From positions 1,304,977-1,368,976 of the forward strand of contig CAJNOI010000001.1 of assembly GCA_905250115.1 (NCBI GenBank): a DNA stretch of 64,000 nt, in the 5' to 3' direction. This document shows positions 11,314 through 25,400 of the stretch, piece after piece (positions within the stretch are counted from its first letter, which is position 1; every line of letters starts with the position of its first letter). The notes beneath the pieces were generated by a model, which was not told the DNA's origin, ran no database searches, and worked only from the letters and a program-made list of their open reading frames with translations. The position numbers and the translations under genes were made by a program. Origin of the DNA: Adineta steineri (Eukaryota > Rotifera > Eurotatoria > Adinetida > Adinetidae).

Positions 11314-14130
11314 AAACTATTTCAAAAAAACTCTAGAAAAAAAAACTAATACAATTTATTCTTCTTCCATATACATAAACTATTTTCATAGTCATTTTGA
11401 ATAATGTTCAATAAAATAGATTTCATATAGATACATTTATATAAAATTTATTTGTTTAGTATACTACTTAATTAATAAGAAAACATGTTAACATATCTTT
11501 TATTACTTTTTATCTCTTAATAGTCTATTCTAATAAACAAAATACCACCTACCTCACTATAAATCTTAACTATTGTCGTGTTGTTTACTCTACAACACAA
11601 GTTTTAATAAACATATAGAAAATATATACAAATTTGTTTTATCTTAGTCGTTTGTTGTATACAATATCAACAACAACAACTACTATTAGAAATAATAATA
11701 ATAATGATGATAATAATAATGATGATGATGATGATGATGACGACAGAGAAAAGCGGAAGACAATATCTATCGATATGTATATTTTTGAAACAAAATGTTT
11801 ATGCCATTGATGAGGAGACAGCAATAGCAGGAAGAAACTAAGCCTGACAGATTCGAGACATAAGTAATGAGTCGTTTACAAATTCGACAAACGGCAAACA
11901 CATATACACTGGCAGGATAAGTGTGTTTAGATTTGTTCGACCTCTTCTTGTGTTTATTCGAAAAAAAAGAAGAAAAAGAAGAAGAAGAAAAGCAGATCTG
12001 TTCCCCCTTCCTCAATAGAGAAAGAATACATCTTCTTTTCCCTCTCTCTCTCTATCTCTTTCTTGATATACTTATTTCATGATTGGTTCTTTTACTGGAA
12101 TCGCTACGATCCATTAACCAACTGTAAACGAGAGCGAGTAGAGAAAAAAACGATCTATTTTTCTTTTTTTCTTCTTCTTCTAAGCAGAAAGAAAACGGAA
12201 TATAAAACTGATGATAGTCAGAGGGTGAGAGCGGATGCAAGATGTGTTGATGAGACGACGATTGGCATGTTGTTTATAAGAAGCGGGCATGATTGGATGA
12301 TGAAGAGATGTGGTCGGAGAAGAAGAAAAATGGTTGATGATAGGTCTTTTTTTCTTTTTCTGCTCTGTCTGTTTGGCAGATGCAGATGGACCCATCTTTC
12401 TAACATCTCTATCATTAACGCTTGATGGCAGCGACATGCATGCAAGCAAGCAGAGCAATGGATATGATCTCTCCTTTTTTCTTCTTATTCTTTTTCTTTC
12501 GCTATGCAGACAGAAGACATTTAAAAAACAATTAGGACATAGAAAAGTTTCTCTACTAGTTCTACATTGCCTTCTTGTATAAACACAGACATGAAGAGTG
12601 TCGAACTACATTGTGTTATCTTCTAATATGAATTGAATAGAAAGGGTAAATCATACGTGAAGAACAAAATAACGTATCATAATATATTAAACCCACTTTT
12701 ACACTTTTTCACAAGAAAAAAATATCGTTAAAATTGAAACAATAACATACTGTATAAATGAAAGAGAGAAAAAAGAACTGGAAAATCTTATACTGCATTT
12801 CTTCAGAAGAAAATTAAAGTATTGTTATAAATGATTAGATATATTTTTTAAAGAAAATATATACTTACGAAAATTTGATTTTTACTTCATAGACTCAGCT
12901 GATATGATTCAATACTGACGTAGAATATCAACATAGAAAAATCTTTTCAACTCATATTTAACTTCTATAAATACAAAAATAATTTTATCCGCCTATACGC
13001 CCCTTCATTACATTCTAAATTTTTTATTGCTTAAAATATTTATATTTTGTCAAAAACAAGTGCATTCATGTGTCAGTAAAAAAGATACCAATAAAATTCA
13101 AACATTCCTTTAGGCGTATAACTATTTTTCCTTTTTATATACTTATATTGCATAGTGTTGATCAATTAGACTTTTGAAGCCCCTATATTTCATTGAATTC
13201 TATCTGATGTAATGTACTCAAGCTTTTACTGATCAATAGCACATGTGGCATAAAGAAGAGTGTCCCATTTCATTGAGATGCCGATGCCGTTATTTTAACG
13301 TAAACATTTTCTGTTACTCCGAAAAAAACATTTCATTTTCTATGTATCTGATCGCCTAGTGAATTGTATATTCAAAAGATGAATTTATCTGTTTTCTTTT
13401 TGCCTTTTTTCTTTTTTTTTCTTAAAAATAGAACAGACAAGATCAAATCCCATGATGATGTTCAGCAAAAGAGACATATTCTCTTTGATGCTAAGAATAC
13501 AGATGGAATCTGTACTTCATTACTTAAGGCTAACGCAAATTATCGACAGACAATTACTGCTTGGACTGTAAAGGTTGACTGAAAAACAAGAAGGAAACAT
13601 CTATTAGCCAACGGGCACTGAACATGTAACAAACATCGTTTTGTTTCATTGAATTCAGATGGTTATAATTAATAAAACTATTTTGTATTTTACTGTCAAA
13701 AAACTAAACTAAAATGATTCCGAACACAGCATGTTATCTTTATGTTTGCTTTGCTAAAAGCCATGACACAGCAGTAAATATGTTCAAGCAACATCATCTT
13801 GTTGTTTGAATAAATGCCATCGTTCACTTTTCTTTATATATATGTGTACATGTATATGAGAAGAATAGACAAGACCAATCCCAGTCGGAGTTTTGCTTGT
13901 ATTGTTCTGTTTCTTGTCTTGATGATTGATTATCATATCTCAGCAGACGTTAAAAAAACACTTTGCCAATCAAAAAGTCATCAATGAACATTTTGATGCT
14001 TAATAAATATATGATTGAAAAAATGAAAAAGAAAGTAAGTAAGAGAAAAGAATAAAGATTTTATTTGATTATTATTTTTATAAAAAAGAAAAGAAAATCT
14101 GGACGGATAGAGTACATTTGATAGAATCTT
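11314..14130. other. Long upstream region of foxF
   Basis: 2.8 kb without a gene I can support. It is the 5' side of foxF (minus strand) and the 3' side of the FBXW9-like gene. It contains a GATGAT/ATAATG tract (about 11690-11740), a less AT-rich stretch (about 12200-12460) and pyrimidine-rich runs. By position it is a candidate for foxF enhancers, but no motif proves this. Confidence 0.5.
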
Positions 14131-15807
14131 TTATAATGCATGCCAACGTCGAAATTCATCACGATAAACAGTAATTAAATTATTATCACTTCCACCAATA
14201 ACTGTTAAACCATAATCATTTGCAGCCATCTTAATATAAACAATTGAATATATATATATTTCAAATTTCTTTATTTTATTAACTTACACAAAGATGTTGA
14301 TCATGTGTATCAGCTACAATTCGAGCGAGATTTATTGTAGGAGTTGATAATTGATCAATAGCTAAAGTTTTTGTCGTTGCAGTACATGTTTGAAGAATAC
14401 CTTGACTATGATGTAAAGCTGTTATTTGACATCCATGTTCAGTTCGAATTTTCTAAAAATTCAATTATATTATTTTGTCTATATAAAAATATCAAAAATT
14501 TTTACTTCAATAAATTCACAATGATCTTTTTTCCAACTAAATACATGTACAAATCCTTCATTCGTACCCAGAAATAAAAGTGAATCTTTGTAATACGATG
14601 AAACACGTTCACCAAGATTTAACTAAAAGAATATTCTTATTGAAAATAATATTATTAACTTTTATTTTTATACTTGAACATTCTCAATTTTTTTCCATGT
14701 TCTTCGATCATATATACATAATGTACTTGGTTTATGCATAACTAGAACATAATCATCTTGTAATTCCAATGCATGAATATAACCTCGCGGTGTTACACGT
14801 TCAATATGTACACGAGAATTATTATTATCTGTATTATTTATTCGTGTATCGTAAACATGTATATGACCATTATAGATACCAGCATAAAGTAAGGAATCTC
14901 GAAGTCGATGTGTCATTGCAAATGTTGCTTGTAACCTTTAGTAAGTTTTTTTTAATAGTAAAGATGATTTCTTTGAAATAAAATTTATACTTTATTCGTG
15001 ATATTTCACACATGTCTTCATTTAAATCCCAAAGACGAATTTCAGAATTTGATGATGTACTTGATATAATGTTTGCTTCATGATCAAGTGACCAAATCCA
15101 ACGCTAAAACAAAACGAAATACCCTCAAGATAAATTCAGTTTTTTTAATCTCTATTACTTGTTGTTGATCATGAGCACGTTTAGATACATATGGTGAATC
15201 ATATATATTCGTTACTTTGGTTTCTTCTGGTCGAACTAATTGTCTTAAATCTAGACAACATATTGATGAATCACGACTACCAGTTATACATGTATAACCA
15301 TCCTAAATGAAATTAAAATTTAATTAAAAAATTAAAAAATAATTTTCAATTCTATATACTTCAAGAAGAAGTGTATTTATTATTGGACCAATATGAACAC
15401 CTGATATTGATAGAATATTTTGATGTTGTTCAGCACATTGTTGCCATTCATGTCCCATACGTTCAAGTTTATCACACACATTAAGCCATGTACGATTTGT
15501 AGTTGCTACTGCTCGATAAGGTGCTCGAACACGTTGTTCATATCGATATTTCCAATAGGATTGAGATGAAACAATAAATCTGCGAAGTGGTTTACAAACA
15601 AGACTAAGTTTTTCAGCTATAAATTCTGCTGACATATAACCAAATAAATTCAACCTATTTAAAAACAACGAAGTTACAAAAGAATTTAAAAAAAAGAATT
15701 ATTTACCAGATCTCAGGTGGAAGAAGTTCAAATAGACCACATTGACATATTCCATTATTACAATCATTTGAAGAGAATTCATTCTCATTAGTTTCGTTAT
15801 CAGACAT
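14131..15807 (-). CDS. FBXW9: F-box and WD40 repeat protein, FBXW9-like
   Basis: Eight exons: 15707-15807, 15360-15654, 15159-15302, 14991-15103, 14674-14935, 14506-14622, 14288-14452, 14131-14229; 1296 nt, 431 residues. Residues about 29-75 are an F-box (LLPPEIWLNLFGYMSAEFIA, SLVCKPLRRF, YWKYRYEQRVRAPY); the RRVRAPY-like end is characteristic of FBXW9. Weak WD40 blades follow: TGSRDSSICCLDLRQL, WIWSLDHEANIISSTSS with IRLWDLNED, YAGIYNGHIHVYDTR, FLGTNEGFVHVFSW, and IGGSDNNLITVYR at the end. FBXW proteins are substrate receptors of SCF (SKP1-cullin-F-box) ubiquitin ligases; the substrate is not known from sequence. The gene starts 202 nt downstream of the Mpv17-like gene on the same strand. 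Confidence 0.82.
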
Positions 15808-16009
15808 TTTAATTTATATCTGAAAAAAAGAATTTTAAATATTTAGTTATGTCATTAAATGAGATAAGAATTTCAACTATCTAAAATTTTTCTAATGAAA
15901 AATTAATATTTATAAAAAAAAACATACTTTGCTCGCAACATTATTCATCGGTTACTAATATATAATGCGACAGTAAACATCAAACAAAAGAACCGAAAAA
16001 AAAAATAAA

Positions 16010-16669
16010 CTATTCGTGTTTGGTATGCACGTGTATTTCTTGGGGTTTATGTTTATATGCTGAAATAAAGCAATCAAAAATGAATGCAACAAATGATAAA
16101 AATGGAACACGATAGAACGCTGGTATATATTTGAAGTTCACTATTTGAATTGGTATATAAATGAGAGTATCAGCAATATATAACGGAAGAAAATTTGTTT
16201 GAGTATCTTTTACTAATTCGCGATATGATGTTCGACCCTCAAGAATTGAAGTTCCTTTAAAAATTAAATATTTTAAAAATAAAAATAAGATTATTTATTT
16301 TATTCTTATTACCAACAATATATGTTAGTGTAAATATAGGTGCTGCCATAGTTTGATCGAGAAGAACCTTTTTAAAAACATTACGCCATGATGGATGAAC
16401 AATCAAACGATCAAGAAATGGAAACCAAATATGTGCTTCAGCACCCATGACTGCTCCAGTCGCCAAAGCTGCGACTTGAATGTGACAATTAAATAAATAG
16501 ATTTTTAACTCAAACTTCAAATTTTATACATACCAAGACGTTTATCGTCTAACGAGTTTTTCTTTTCGTAGAAATTTTGTACACAGAAATCACTAGTGGC
16601 AAGACAGCCAGATGCTGATGTTACATTAATAAGTAAAAGACGATGACGACGTAGAAAAGATCTAATCAT
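16010..16669 (-). CDS. MPV17L2: Mpv17/PMP22 family membrane protein (MPV17L2-like)
   Basis: Three exons: 16534-16669, 16313-16474, 16010-16254; 543 nt, 180 residues. Visible family features in order: an N-terminal basic start (MIRSFLRRHRLLLIN), TSASGCLATSDFCVQ, then GAVMGAEAHIWFPFLDRL, VFKKVLLDQTMAAPIFTLTY, and YIPIQIVNFKYIPAFYRVPF. These match the Mpv17 layout: G-D-x-x-Q-like first helix, G-x-x-x-G-P-x-H-x-WY-x-x-LD, K-x-x-x-DQ-x-x-x-P, and W-x-x-Q-x-x-NF-x-x-x-P-x-x-x-R. Some positions that are usually conserved are changed (AEAHIW for GPxxHxWY, and no WN-x-x-LS near the end). Family members sit in the inner mitochondrial or peroxisomal membrane; MPV17L2 aids mitoribosome assembly. The subtype is a guess. 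Confidence 0.75.
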
Positions 16670-17263
16670 TCAACGAAGCAAAACTAAAACAATGAATAAA
16701 ATTTTTTTATAATCCAGTTATATACATGACTGGGTAAAATTCATCCAACAGGAGATTTATATTTAGAAAATGACTTTAGGTAAAATTTGGATTTAACTAA
16801 AGATTTTAATTCGTTGAAAATAGTCATCGAAATTTTTGATAGTTTGTCCTTTTTCTTTTTCTTTTTTATAAATTATGAAATGTCAATTTTTTCAGTGCTC
16901 GATATCTGTACTTACTCCCTTCATTTTATGTGATAGTATTAGATGATTTATTAAAATTATCTGCTAGAGATTATATGAATCTATAAGGAAAATTTGATCG
17001 AATTATGTTTACTCAATTTTTTTTTAATTGAATATAATAGAAACACAATAAATCGTGTACTATTAATATTACGTATTTTAATTTTTATATAGAATAATGA
17101 AAAAAAACATGAAGTTGTTAGGTGTATATCAGGTAGAGCACGTTATAAGTGATACATTGTTGTCATTAAATTTCAAAACAAAGCCATGAATAATTATATT
17201 AAGCAAAAAAAAAAATAGAAAAAGTTCGATGTAAAAATATTATCATGACTAATATAAATGTAT
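16670..17263. other. Intergenic DNA between the Mpv17-like gene and SERF
   Basis: About 590 nt, AT-rich. It holds the promoter of the Mpv17-like gene and the SERF 3' end. No other feature seen. Confidence 0.5.
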
Positions 17264-17608
17264 TCATTTGGCTGTTGCTGCTGCTCCTGCTCCACCTGAC
17301 GCATTATTATTGCCACCATCACCACCACCGCCGCCCTTTTTTTCTGCAGCTAATTGTTGTTTCTCACGCATTCTAAAAATATAAAATGTTAAATGTTATT
17401 TATACGTCTATATTTATCAACTAACTTTGCTGCATCACGCGATTGACGTTCTTGTAATGATAAACCTTTATTACCTTCCATTTCAGCAGCTGATAAACCT
17501 TTCTTTGCATTTTTTGCGTTTTTTTCTCGTGCGAGATCACTAAAAAAAAATTAATTAAGAGAATTTTAAGATTTATTGTGTTAATTACCGTTGATTACCA
17601 CGCGTCAT
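17264..17608 (-). CDS. SERF2: Small EDRK-rich factor (SERF/4F5 family)
   Basis: Three small exons: 17589-17608, 17426-17539, 17264-17372; 243 nt, 80 residues. The start MTRGNQRDLAREKNAKN is the almost invariant 4F5 N-terminus (MTRGNQRELARQKN in animals). It continues with KKGLSAAEMEGNKGLSLQER and QSRDAAKMREKQQLAAEKK, then a Gly/Asn/Ala-rich tail. SERF proteins are short, highly charged, disordered proteins that modify amyloid formation and bind nucleic acid; the exact cell role is unsettled. No signal peptide or membrane segment. Confidence 0.88.
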
Positions 17609-19120
17609 GACCGAACGCTTTCCGTTTTAAAAAAACAAAATCTAAAACGTAAAAAGGCAATAAAATCTAGTCCCCTGTCTCCCCTACCTTCCTTACACAA
17701 TTACGATGTAATAATAACTCGCTGATATATAGATATTCGCATATACATATTTTTTTGTCTTCCTTTCTACTTTCGAATGCGTCAATACGCATAAATGTGT
17801 AGGTGGATAACGAAAATGTATGAATAAGAAGGAAAAAAAAAGACGATAATTGTTCATCCGAATTTTTTTTTATTGGCTCTTTTTTTGCTTGTTTTTTTTT
17901 TTTTGTTTATACCAATCATGATCAAAAAGAGAAAAAGAAAGAGAACAAGAACAACAAAAAAGAAAACAACATCAATATAACAAGAACAAATTTCCAAACA
18001 CTCCTTTTTTTTCATGTTACTGTCTTCTAAAAAAAACAAGAATAAAGACATTTCTTAATCTTCAATAGATACAGGCAGCAAATACAAAACAACAACTCAT
18101 CATGTGCACAAAAGCACGTCTAAAGACAGAGATAGATAGATAGATAGATAGATATAGAGTGAGAGAGAGAGAGAAAGTTAAAAAGGATCTGATGGTTTGT
18201 GAAAGACACATGAAAAGAGACACATAAAGAGGAAAAAAAAGAACAGTGGACACATGGACAAAGACATATACGTATATAAATACGACAAGAGTGGTTTTTT
18301 GGTTTGAGGGACATTCTAAAATGAGTTATATCAGCAGTATTAGAAGGAAATAATCAACCACCGGAGTTGTCGATTGTGTTTGTTTTCTTTTATGTTTCGA
18401 AAGAAAGAAGAAAGAGCTACATATCTACTCGAATATGCAAAGAAAGACAGAATGATTTGCGTTTATAGTTTTTTTTCGTTTTATCATCTTACACGCATTG
18501 AAAACATTACATTCTAAAGAAATAAAGACAAAGACAAAATAGACAAACAAGGAAAAATTAGTCAGACAAAGAAAAGGTTCCATAAGAAAATATGCGCGAC
18601 ACGGCAAGCACATGATACAACGAGCAAAAACTCTCCAGTGCGTATCAATGTTGTTCTGTTTCACAAACAACAAGTGTCAAATGGCTTATATAATAGTTAA
18701 GGTTGTTTTTTAAGATATACATTTACACAGATAGAGTGGAATCATCAACTTCAAGGAAAATAGAAATCGAGATCAATTCACGCACACACACATAAACAAA
18801 GAAAAAAAAAATGAAACAAACTGAACCGGAGTATACATACATTTGTATATATATATAGCTATATACGCATGGTGATGTTCAACTTAACTGGAAGATGAGT
18901 ATATAAGAGTAAAGCGCAAAAAAATAGATATCAGCTGCTTGAGAAAAAAACAAAAAAAAAGAGAGAAAAAAACTGTCTAAGGGGATGTGTAAAAAGACTT
19001 ATGTGCGCGCAATGCACGAGAAAAAAAAGGCAAATAAATAGACTGAGATATACAAAGTTTGAGGAAGTAAGAGAAAGCACGGAGGATATTTTCTTCTTCT
19101 ATTTTTTGTTTTTTTTTGTT
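17609..19120. other. Intergenic DNA with microsatellites
   Basis: 1.5 kb between the SERF start and the 3' end of the AFF-like gene. It contains a GATA tract (about 18133-18155), short CA runs (about 18780-18790), poly-A/T runs and a TATA-rich palindromic stretch (about 18845-18870). No gene supported. Confidence 0.6.
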
Positions 19121-22100
19121 TTAAGCAACACTTAAACGTAACAACTCGATGGCATCAAAAATATACAATATGAAGTCTAAAGTTGTATCATCACGTGATA
19201 GACGTCGATTTTGATTTTGTTTCAACAACTGTTCTGTAAATTCTAAATAGAAATAATAAAAAAAAAAGAAATTTTTTATTTTGTTATAGAACTAATATTT
19301 TATTTACCTTTCAATGGTTTTTCACGCATCAAACTTTCAGCTTTATTCCAATAAGACGTTGAATAATATGAATTTAACATAAATTTAGAAAAATCATACA
19401 TATAACGATGTTGTTCAGTTGAATTATTTCCACTTGTTGTACTTAAATCTGATGAACTTGTTTGTGATGTTGTTGATAGTGGTGATATTGGATTATTATC
19501 ATTTATTGGTGTTGATTGTTGCTGATTATTTGAATTTGTTGTTCTTGTTAATGATGCAGCTGATGATGGATTTTTCAATTGATTAAAATATTCTGTTACT
19601 TGAGTAGCATGTCGATCAATTGTTGGCATATTTGAATTAAATTGTAAATAATAAATTAATGATTGAAGCCAGTAACTGAAAAAAAGAAAATTTTTCATTT
19701 CTTATAAACTAGTATATATTTTACTTACTTAATTAAAAGAAATTTTTGTTGAAGACTGTATAAATCTGTTAATTGTGTTGGATTTGATAAATGAAACATT
19801 TTTTTATGATTTTGTGCAAGTTGTCTAAATAATAATAATAATAATTGTATTCAAATAAAGTCATTCTATTTCATTTCTTACTGTAACATAGTTAATGTCG
19901 TTTGTAATAATGAACTACGTTGATCTAATTTTGTTTCATCACTAGCACATTGAATAAAATAACAAACTGATTCAAGATATAAACCTAAAGATTCTCGAGC
20001 TTCTTTAAATGATGTTCGTTTTCCATTATCAGCTTGTTTCTTTTTCTTTCGTGCTAAAGAAGCTAGATCTGCTTTAGACATATTTCTAAAAATAAAAATA
20101 AATTTCATTACAAACAAACAAACTAAAAACAAGAATATTTACTTTAATTTTGAATAATTGCTCTTGGTTGATGAAAGCATTGATCGTGTATTTGTTGTTG
20201 TTAAACTATCAGATATATTAATACCATTGTTATTTGAATTTGTTGTCGATAAATTATCAATTGGTGTTGATTGTTGAAGTGGTTTAACACTAGAATATTA
20301 AATCATGGAACTGAACTTGAATTTTTCTTAACTTACTTCGCTGTGGGTTTTTCTTTTTTAGGTTGTGTAGTTATCATTGGAATAACAGTTGCTGTATTAG
20401 TTGTTGGTGGTAATGATGTTGTCGTCCGAGTTTTATTATCTGTTTCATTTGGTAAAATACCATTGGAAATAGTTATCTGTTCATTCTTTACAACAGTTGT
20501 TGAATTTATAGTAGATGGCTCTTGTTTTGTGTATACAATTTTATCTTGTACATGACTAGTTTTATTCTTTTTTTGATGTGTACCATTTATTGGAGTTATT
20601 TGATTGTTTAATGAAGATGAAGAACTTTGAGATAAACCATCGATTACATCTGTATTTATGTCATGTTTAGTTGAACCATTGGCATATCGTTTTGATGTTC
20701 GTTGTAAACGTTCGTTTAATTGATCATCTTACAAGAAAAAAAAAAGAACAAAAATAAAATAAACATATTGTTTTTTATAAATACCATCTTGCTTAGTTGA
20801 ATCCGATAATGGTTGATCGTAAAATAGATGTGTCGGAATGGTTATTGGAAGTGAAGGTCGTTTTGAATTCATTGTAGTATTATTTACAGATAACATAAAT
20901 GATTCTAATAATGCTCGATTCATTTTTTTACGTTTATTTTGATGCTCTTCAGAATTATGTACATGATTATCAATATCACGTTTTATTTCAGGTGATGTAC
21001 TTCGTTTTTTAATATTAGTTAATGATTCTGGTGAATGTTTTAATGAAGAATCAGCAGGTTCAGAAAGTGTTTCTTTTCCACGTACAAAATCCATTAATGA
21101 CAATGTATTTGGATTCTAAAAAATCAAAAAATTAAATATGAACAATAAGATTAATTAATCAACCGTTTCATTTGTTCCATCATCATTCTCGGCATCACTG
21201 TGCGCTGTCTCTTGATTATCACTGTCTTCATCTTCACTGTCTTCATCTTCTTGACACCGACTACTACTTATACCGGAATGTTGGGGTTCACTAATAGAAG
21301 ACAAAAAACAAAATTAAAAGATATTCATTTTAGTAAATTAACTTACATTTGATTCTCATATGAATGATAAGAATGATTATCATTACTATTATTTTGATTT
21401 ATGCTGTTGTTATTTATTTTATTGTCGGTTATTTCAGTCAATACTGTATTTGTATTAGTAATATTGTCATTATCATCATCATCGTCATCGTCTTCATTCT
21501 CATCATCACTGAGTTTAACAACACTTTCATGATGTAATGCTAGTGCCATTTTACGGCTAAAAATAAAATCATTTTAATGATTGAATTGTGTTTCTTTTAA
21601 ACAAAATTACCTTTCCAGAACATTTTCAACAGATTCTATAATTAAATTGAATCGAAATACTTAATTTAATGAAATTTATTTTTATTTAACTTACTTGAAT
21701 TTAATTGACGCCTAGATATCATTTCAGGTAATTTCATAAATGTGGGTGCTACGACTAGCTAGAAAAAAAATATTATTATTTGTTTCAGTAATCAAATGAT
21801 ATTTGATAAGGAAAAAAAAATTTTTACCTGTAAAATAAGTGGAACGAGATGTTCAACTGTTACCGAAGGTTTACTCTTCTGAATGAATAGAACAAATTGT
21901 ATAAATATTTCTTTCGTACTCGTTTTTCAAAAAACCTACTCTAATTGAAGTATTAGAAATAGTTGTATTAGTCGACAGAGATGATGATGTTATCGTCGAT
22001 GAATTATGTACAATAGTCGTAGAAGCTGTGTTTGATATATTATTACGTGGGTTTATACTAGATGGTGATTGACTAAAATAATAAATAAAATAGAGTTTTT

Positions 22101-22486
22101 TTCGTTTCATAAAAACAAACAAAATACATACGTAATATTTAATCGAGGAGGTTGTTGACCATGGAAATCTATACTTGTTTGTCTACGACAACCTAAAATA
22201 GCTGTTGCGTGACCAAGAATTTGTACAGCCTTTTTGCCAAGTTCATCATTCTAATAAATAAAAAGATGACAGATTCATTTAAATGAAATAATATCTATAT
22301 GTTTACCGCAAATCGATGTCCATTCGTCATTGTATTATTATTATTATTATTATTTGATACCAATGAAGATGTATCATCTATTGTTGTTGAACTTCGTCTA
22401 TGTGTTGACGATGATGATCGATGATGACTACGATTAGTGGTGAAAACCTCATTCAGCTGTTGCTGTGGGGCAATATCGACCACCAT
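19121..22486 (-). CDS. AFF4: AF4/FMR2 (AFF/lilliputian)-like scaffold protein
   Basis: Fifteen exons joined in frame: 22307-22486, 22132-22250, 21940-22072, 21828-21878, 21695-21758, 21611-21635, 21347-21556, 21164-21290, 20785-21115, 20337-20727, 20143-20289, 20085-19882, 19824-19729, 19675-19308, 19242-19121; 2568 nt, 855 residues. The first two thirds are Ser/Asn/Thr-rich and acidic, with a run of Asp and basic patches (NKRKKMNR). The C-terminal ~250 residues resemble the AFF C-terminal homology domain: ARKKKKQADNGKRTSFKEA, LGLYLESVCYFIQCASDE, a second helix with LYSLQQKFLLINYWLQSLIY, a Ser/Thr-rich insert, then SYWNKAESLMREK (compare the F-D-L-W-x-QAE-x-L of AFF proteins) and a final helix FDAIELLRLS. 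AFF proteins organise the super elongation complex with P-TEFb and ELL in the nucleus. I did not find the usual AFF N-terminal homology region, so the 5' end or the family call may need revision. Confidence 0.6.
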
Positions 22487-25400
22487 GGCTAAAATAACAA
22501 TAACATCATATAATGGTCATCATATTTTCAAGGTAGTCAAAAGAAAAAGAAGAAGAAAAAAAAAAGACTATGATAGAATAAGAGAAAAATTGCATCGTCT
22601 CTTTTACTCTCTTTTTTTCACCTAATCATAAGGATAGGAGATGCAGTAGTGTTCGAAATAGAGAGAGAGAGGGCAGTCAGCCGCCGTGCGCGATGTGCGT
22701 CAGTTCTCATCGAGCATCGCATATAGGGTAAAGAAAAAAAAAAAAGAGAGAGAAAGACAGATTCTCCTTGCCTTTCTCTACCCATTTTGCTTTCCTCCAC
22801 CTTCTTTTCTCTCGTAATGTGTTAGGTGTTGCTGCTGCTGTTGTTCGTCGAAAGAATACAGACAACAATCAACGCACGATTTATGTTGTTGTTGTCGTTA
22901 TTATATTGTCAAGAAAAGAGAGAAAAAAAACCGAAGAAGAACAATAACAATTGTCCATATTTTATCTACTTAATAAGAATTCTGTTGACATAATCGAGGA
23001 TACAAAAAACGAATAGTTTTACTTTACAAACCTTGAATAAAAAGAAAAATCATATATACACAGAGTACTTTACGATGTTTTTTTTACTAACTAATTTTAG
23101 CATTTGTAAAACATCCTTTCATATGGAAACCCGACAGAATAAATCAAGTCATTATATGAATATATGCATAACCAACAGAATATGAATGTGTAAATCATTC
23201 AAGTGAACAAACTACTTATGATTGATTAATTATGGAATAAAAATAGAAATATGGTTGTCGTTTTTTACTTCTTCTTCTATTTTTATGTATTTAAGAATTA
23301 TTATTATTATTCGACAAAAGAAAATCGTTTACAAAATTTAAAGATTAATATTAATCTATGAATAGATATTATTCGATGTCTATATAACAGAATAGCAGTG
23401 ATCTTTCGTTGTCATTTTGTCTTGGTTTACTTTCTTTTTCTAATCGTTTTGCTAAGTAAGAAGAATAATGAGACAGAAGAAGAGAAAGAAAAGGTAGTCT
23501 GACTCGACAATATTGGCTCCTCCTCCTTTATTTAGTACTATAAATGAATACGTATACACTCATATACACATGCTTATTGTATATATACATATACGTATAC
23601 GTATATTTATATATATAGATAGATATATAGATATACGTATACAATAATTGCGCATCTATATAATACATAAATAAAAAATAGCTTAAAGATGTTTTCTTGT
23701 CATAAAAAAAAAAATAACTGTTTAAAATTTTTTTTATTATTATTTCAATTTAAGTTTCTTTTTTTATTTTTAATAAGAACACTTACACATAATCTTTTTA
23801 CCATCAATATTCGATCTTGAATAGTTTGATATATTTCAGAATTTATGAAAATAAATAAATATATATTGCTTATTCTTTTTTCTTCACTTTTGGTTTTTTT
23901 TTATCGGTAAGCAAATCGGTCCTGCACACTTTAACTGTGCCTGTGATGTGTTCTTCTTCTCTTTTTCGTCACCATCACCAACTCATTTTTTTTTCATCAT
24001 CTAGTAAACGTTTTTACACGAGAAAGAAAAGAAAGAAGACTGTGCATGAAGCGCATGTATGTCGCATATCTTAATGTCAATATCGTCTTTACAGTCACTT
24101 TGTTCCTAGTCTTACTATTCGAAGAAAGAGAAGAAGAAAAAAATTGCAATAGAAAATCTAAACGAAAATACAAAAACATATTTTCTATTGAAATTTATTT
24201 TAAAATATATTTTTTTTTGTTGTTGATTAATTATTAAAAACATACCTTTTTTTTCTTAGGAAAATATCTTAATTAATTGAATTTTGTTCGTATATGAACA
24301 TTAAAAGTAATATTTACAGGAGAAATTTTTAAAATCAAGCCAATGATTTCCGAAAAAAGAAAGAACAATATCGCAAAAGTAATACACACACCGTTGATTT
24401 GAATAGATTAGACGAAAATGTAGTGTGTATGTATGTATGTGTGTGTGTGTGTGCGTGAATGATCTACAAGAAAGAGAACGAAAAGAATAAACGAAATCAT
24501 GTAACAAGATGAAAGTGTACTTTCGAAAGAAAAAAAATGAGTCAGGTATGACTAAAATGAGTAAGATTTTTTATAGATTTCATGGGGAAAACCAAGTTTA
24601 TGTAATTTCATTCGAATTTGCTCCCTTCTTATAATAAAAAGTACAAGTAATTTGACCTTCATGAACTATTTTACAGTATTACTTTTGTAAGTCCTACTCG
24701 TCTTATAATAATGATAGTAGTATTGGTTGATAATAGAAAGGGGTTAGAGAAAAGTGTACATCATATGGTGGAGGATCAATCGAGAAACAACGAAAGAAAA
24801 AGAAAGAAAGAAAGAAGAGCACAGCTTGTTTAGTTATGCGAGTGTCCTTATCATAAAATGTCCTCTTACTAGAACGAAGAGAGTCATCCTATTCATCGAT
24901 AAATAAGATAGACTTTAACAAATGATCATAGAAGAAGAACTTAAAGGAAAGCATTTGGTAGTAGTTTCTTTTTTTCAATTAAAACTTTCATTCGGATTTT
25001 TTTTTCTTCAATCTATTGTTTTTAGTCGATAATCTGCTCAATAAGTTTTGATGAAATTAATGTCGAGAAAAGTAGACATAAAAGCAACACATCCTGAAGG
25101 TTATCATTGCTCACCCGCCATCAACCCTTTTTTTTGTGATAGTGATCAAATGATATAGGTACGCATATGTATATGTGCCCTTCACTTGATGGTTCATGCA
25201 TCTTCTTCTTCTCCTCTGATTTTTTTTGTCGTTTGTCGTTGACGAAAAAAAAAGCAACGACAACGAATTGTGTCAATGATCGGGCAAGGACGTCATTATG
25301 AAGACACGTCGTTGAAATATCATCCTCAGACATATACACAAAATAATAAGAAATATACAGATAGTTATAAAGGATCACATTTACGTGCTTCATATCAAAT

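Noticed and set aside
12052-12582. Cluster of small open frames on both strands
   Set aside because: The frames overlap each other and none has a recognisable domain; a less AT-rich stretch gives fewer stops by chance.
13364-13582. Open frame on the plus strand with a charged C-terminal part
   Set aside because: Starts with a poly-F stretch, has no family motif, no supported exon neighbours, and lies in the long foxF upstream region.
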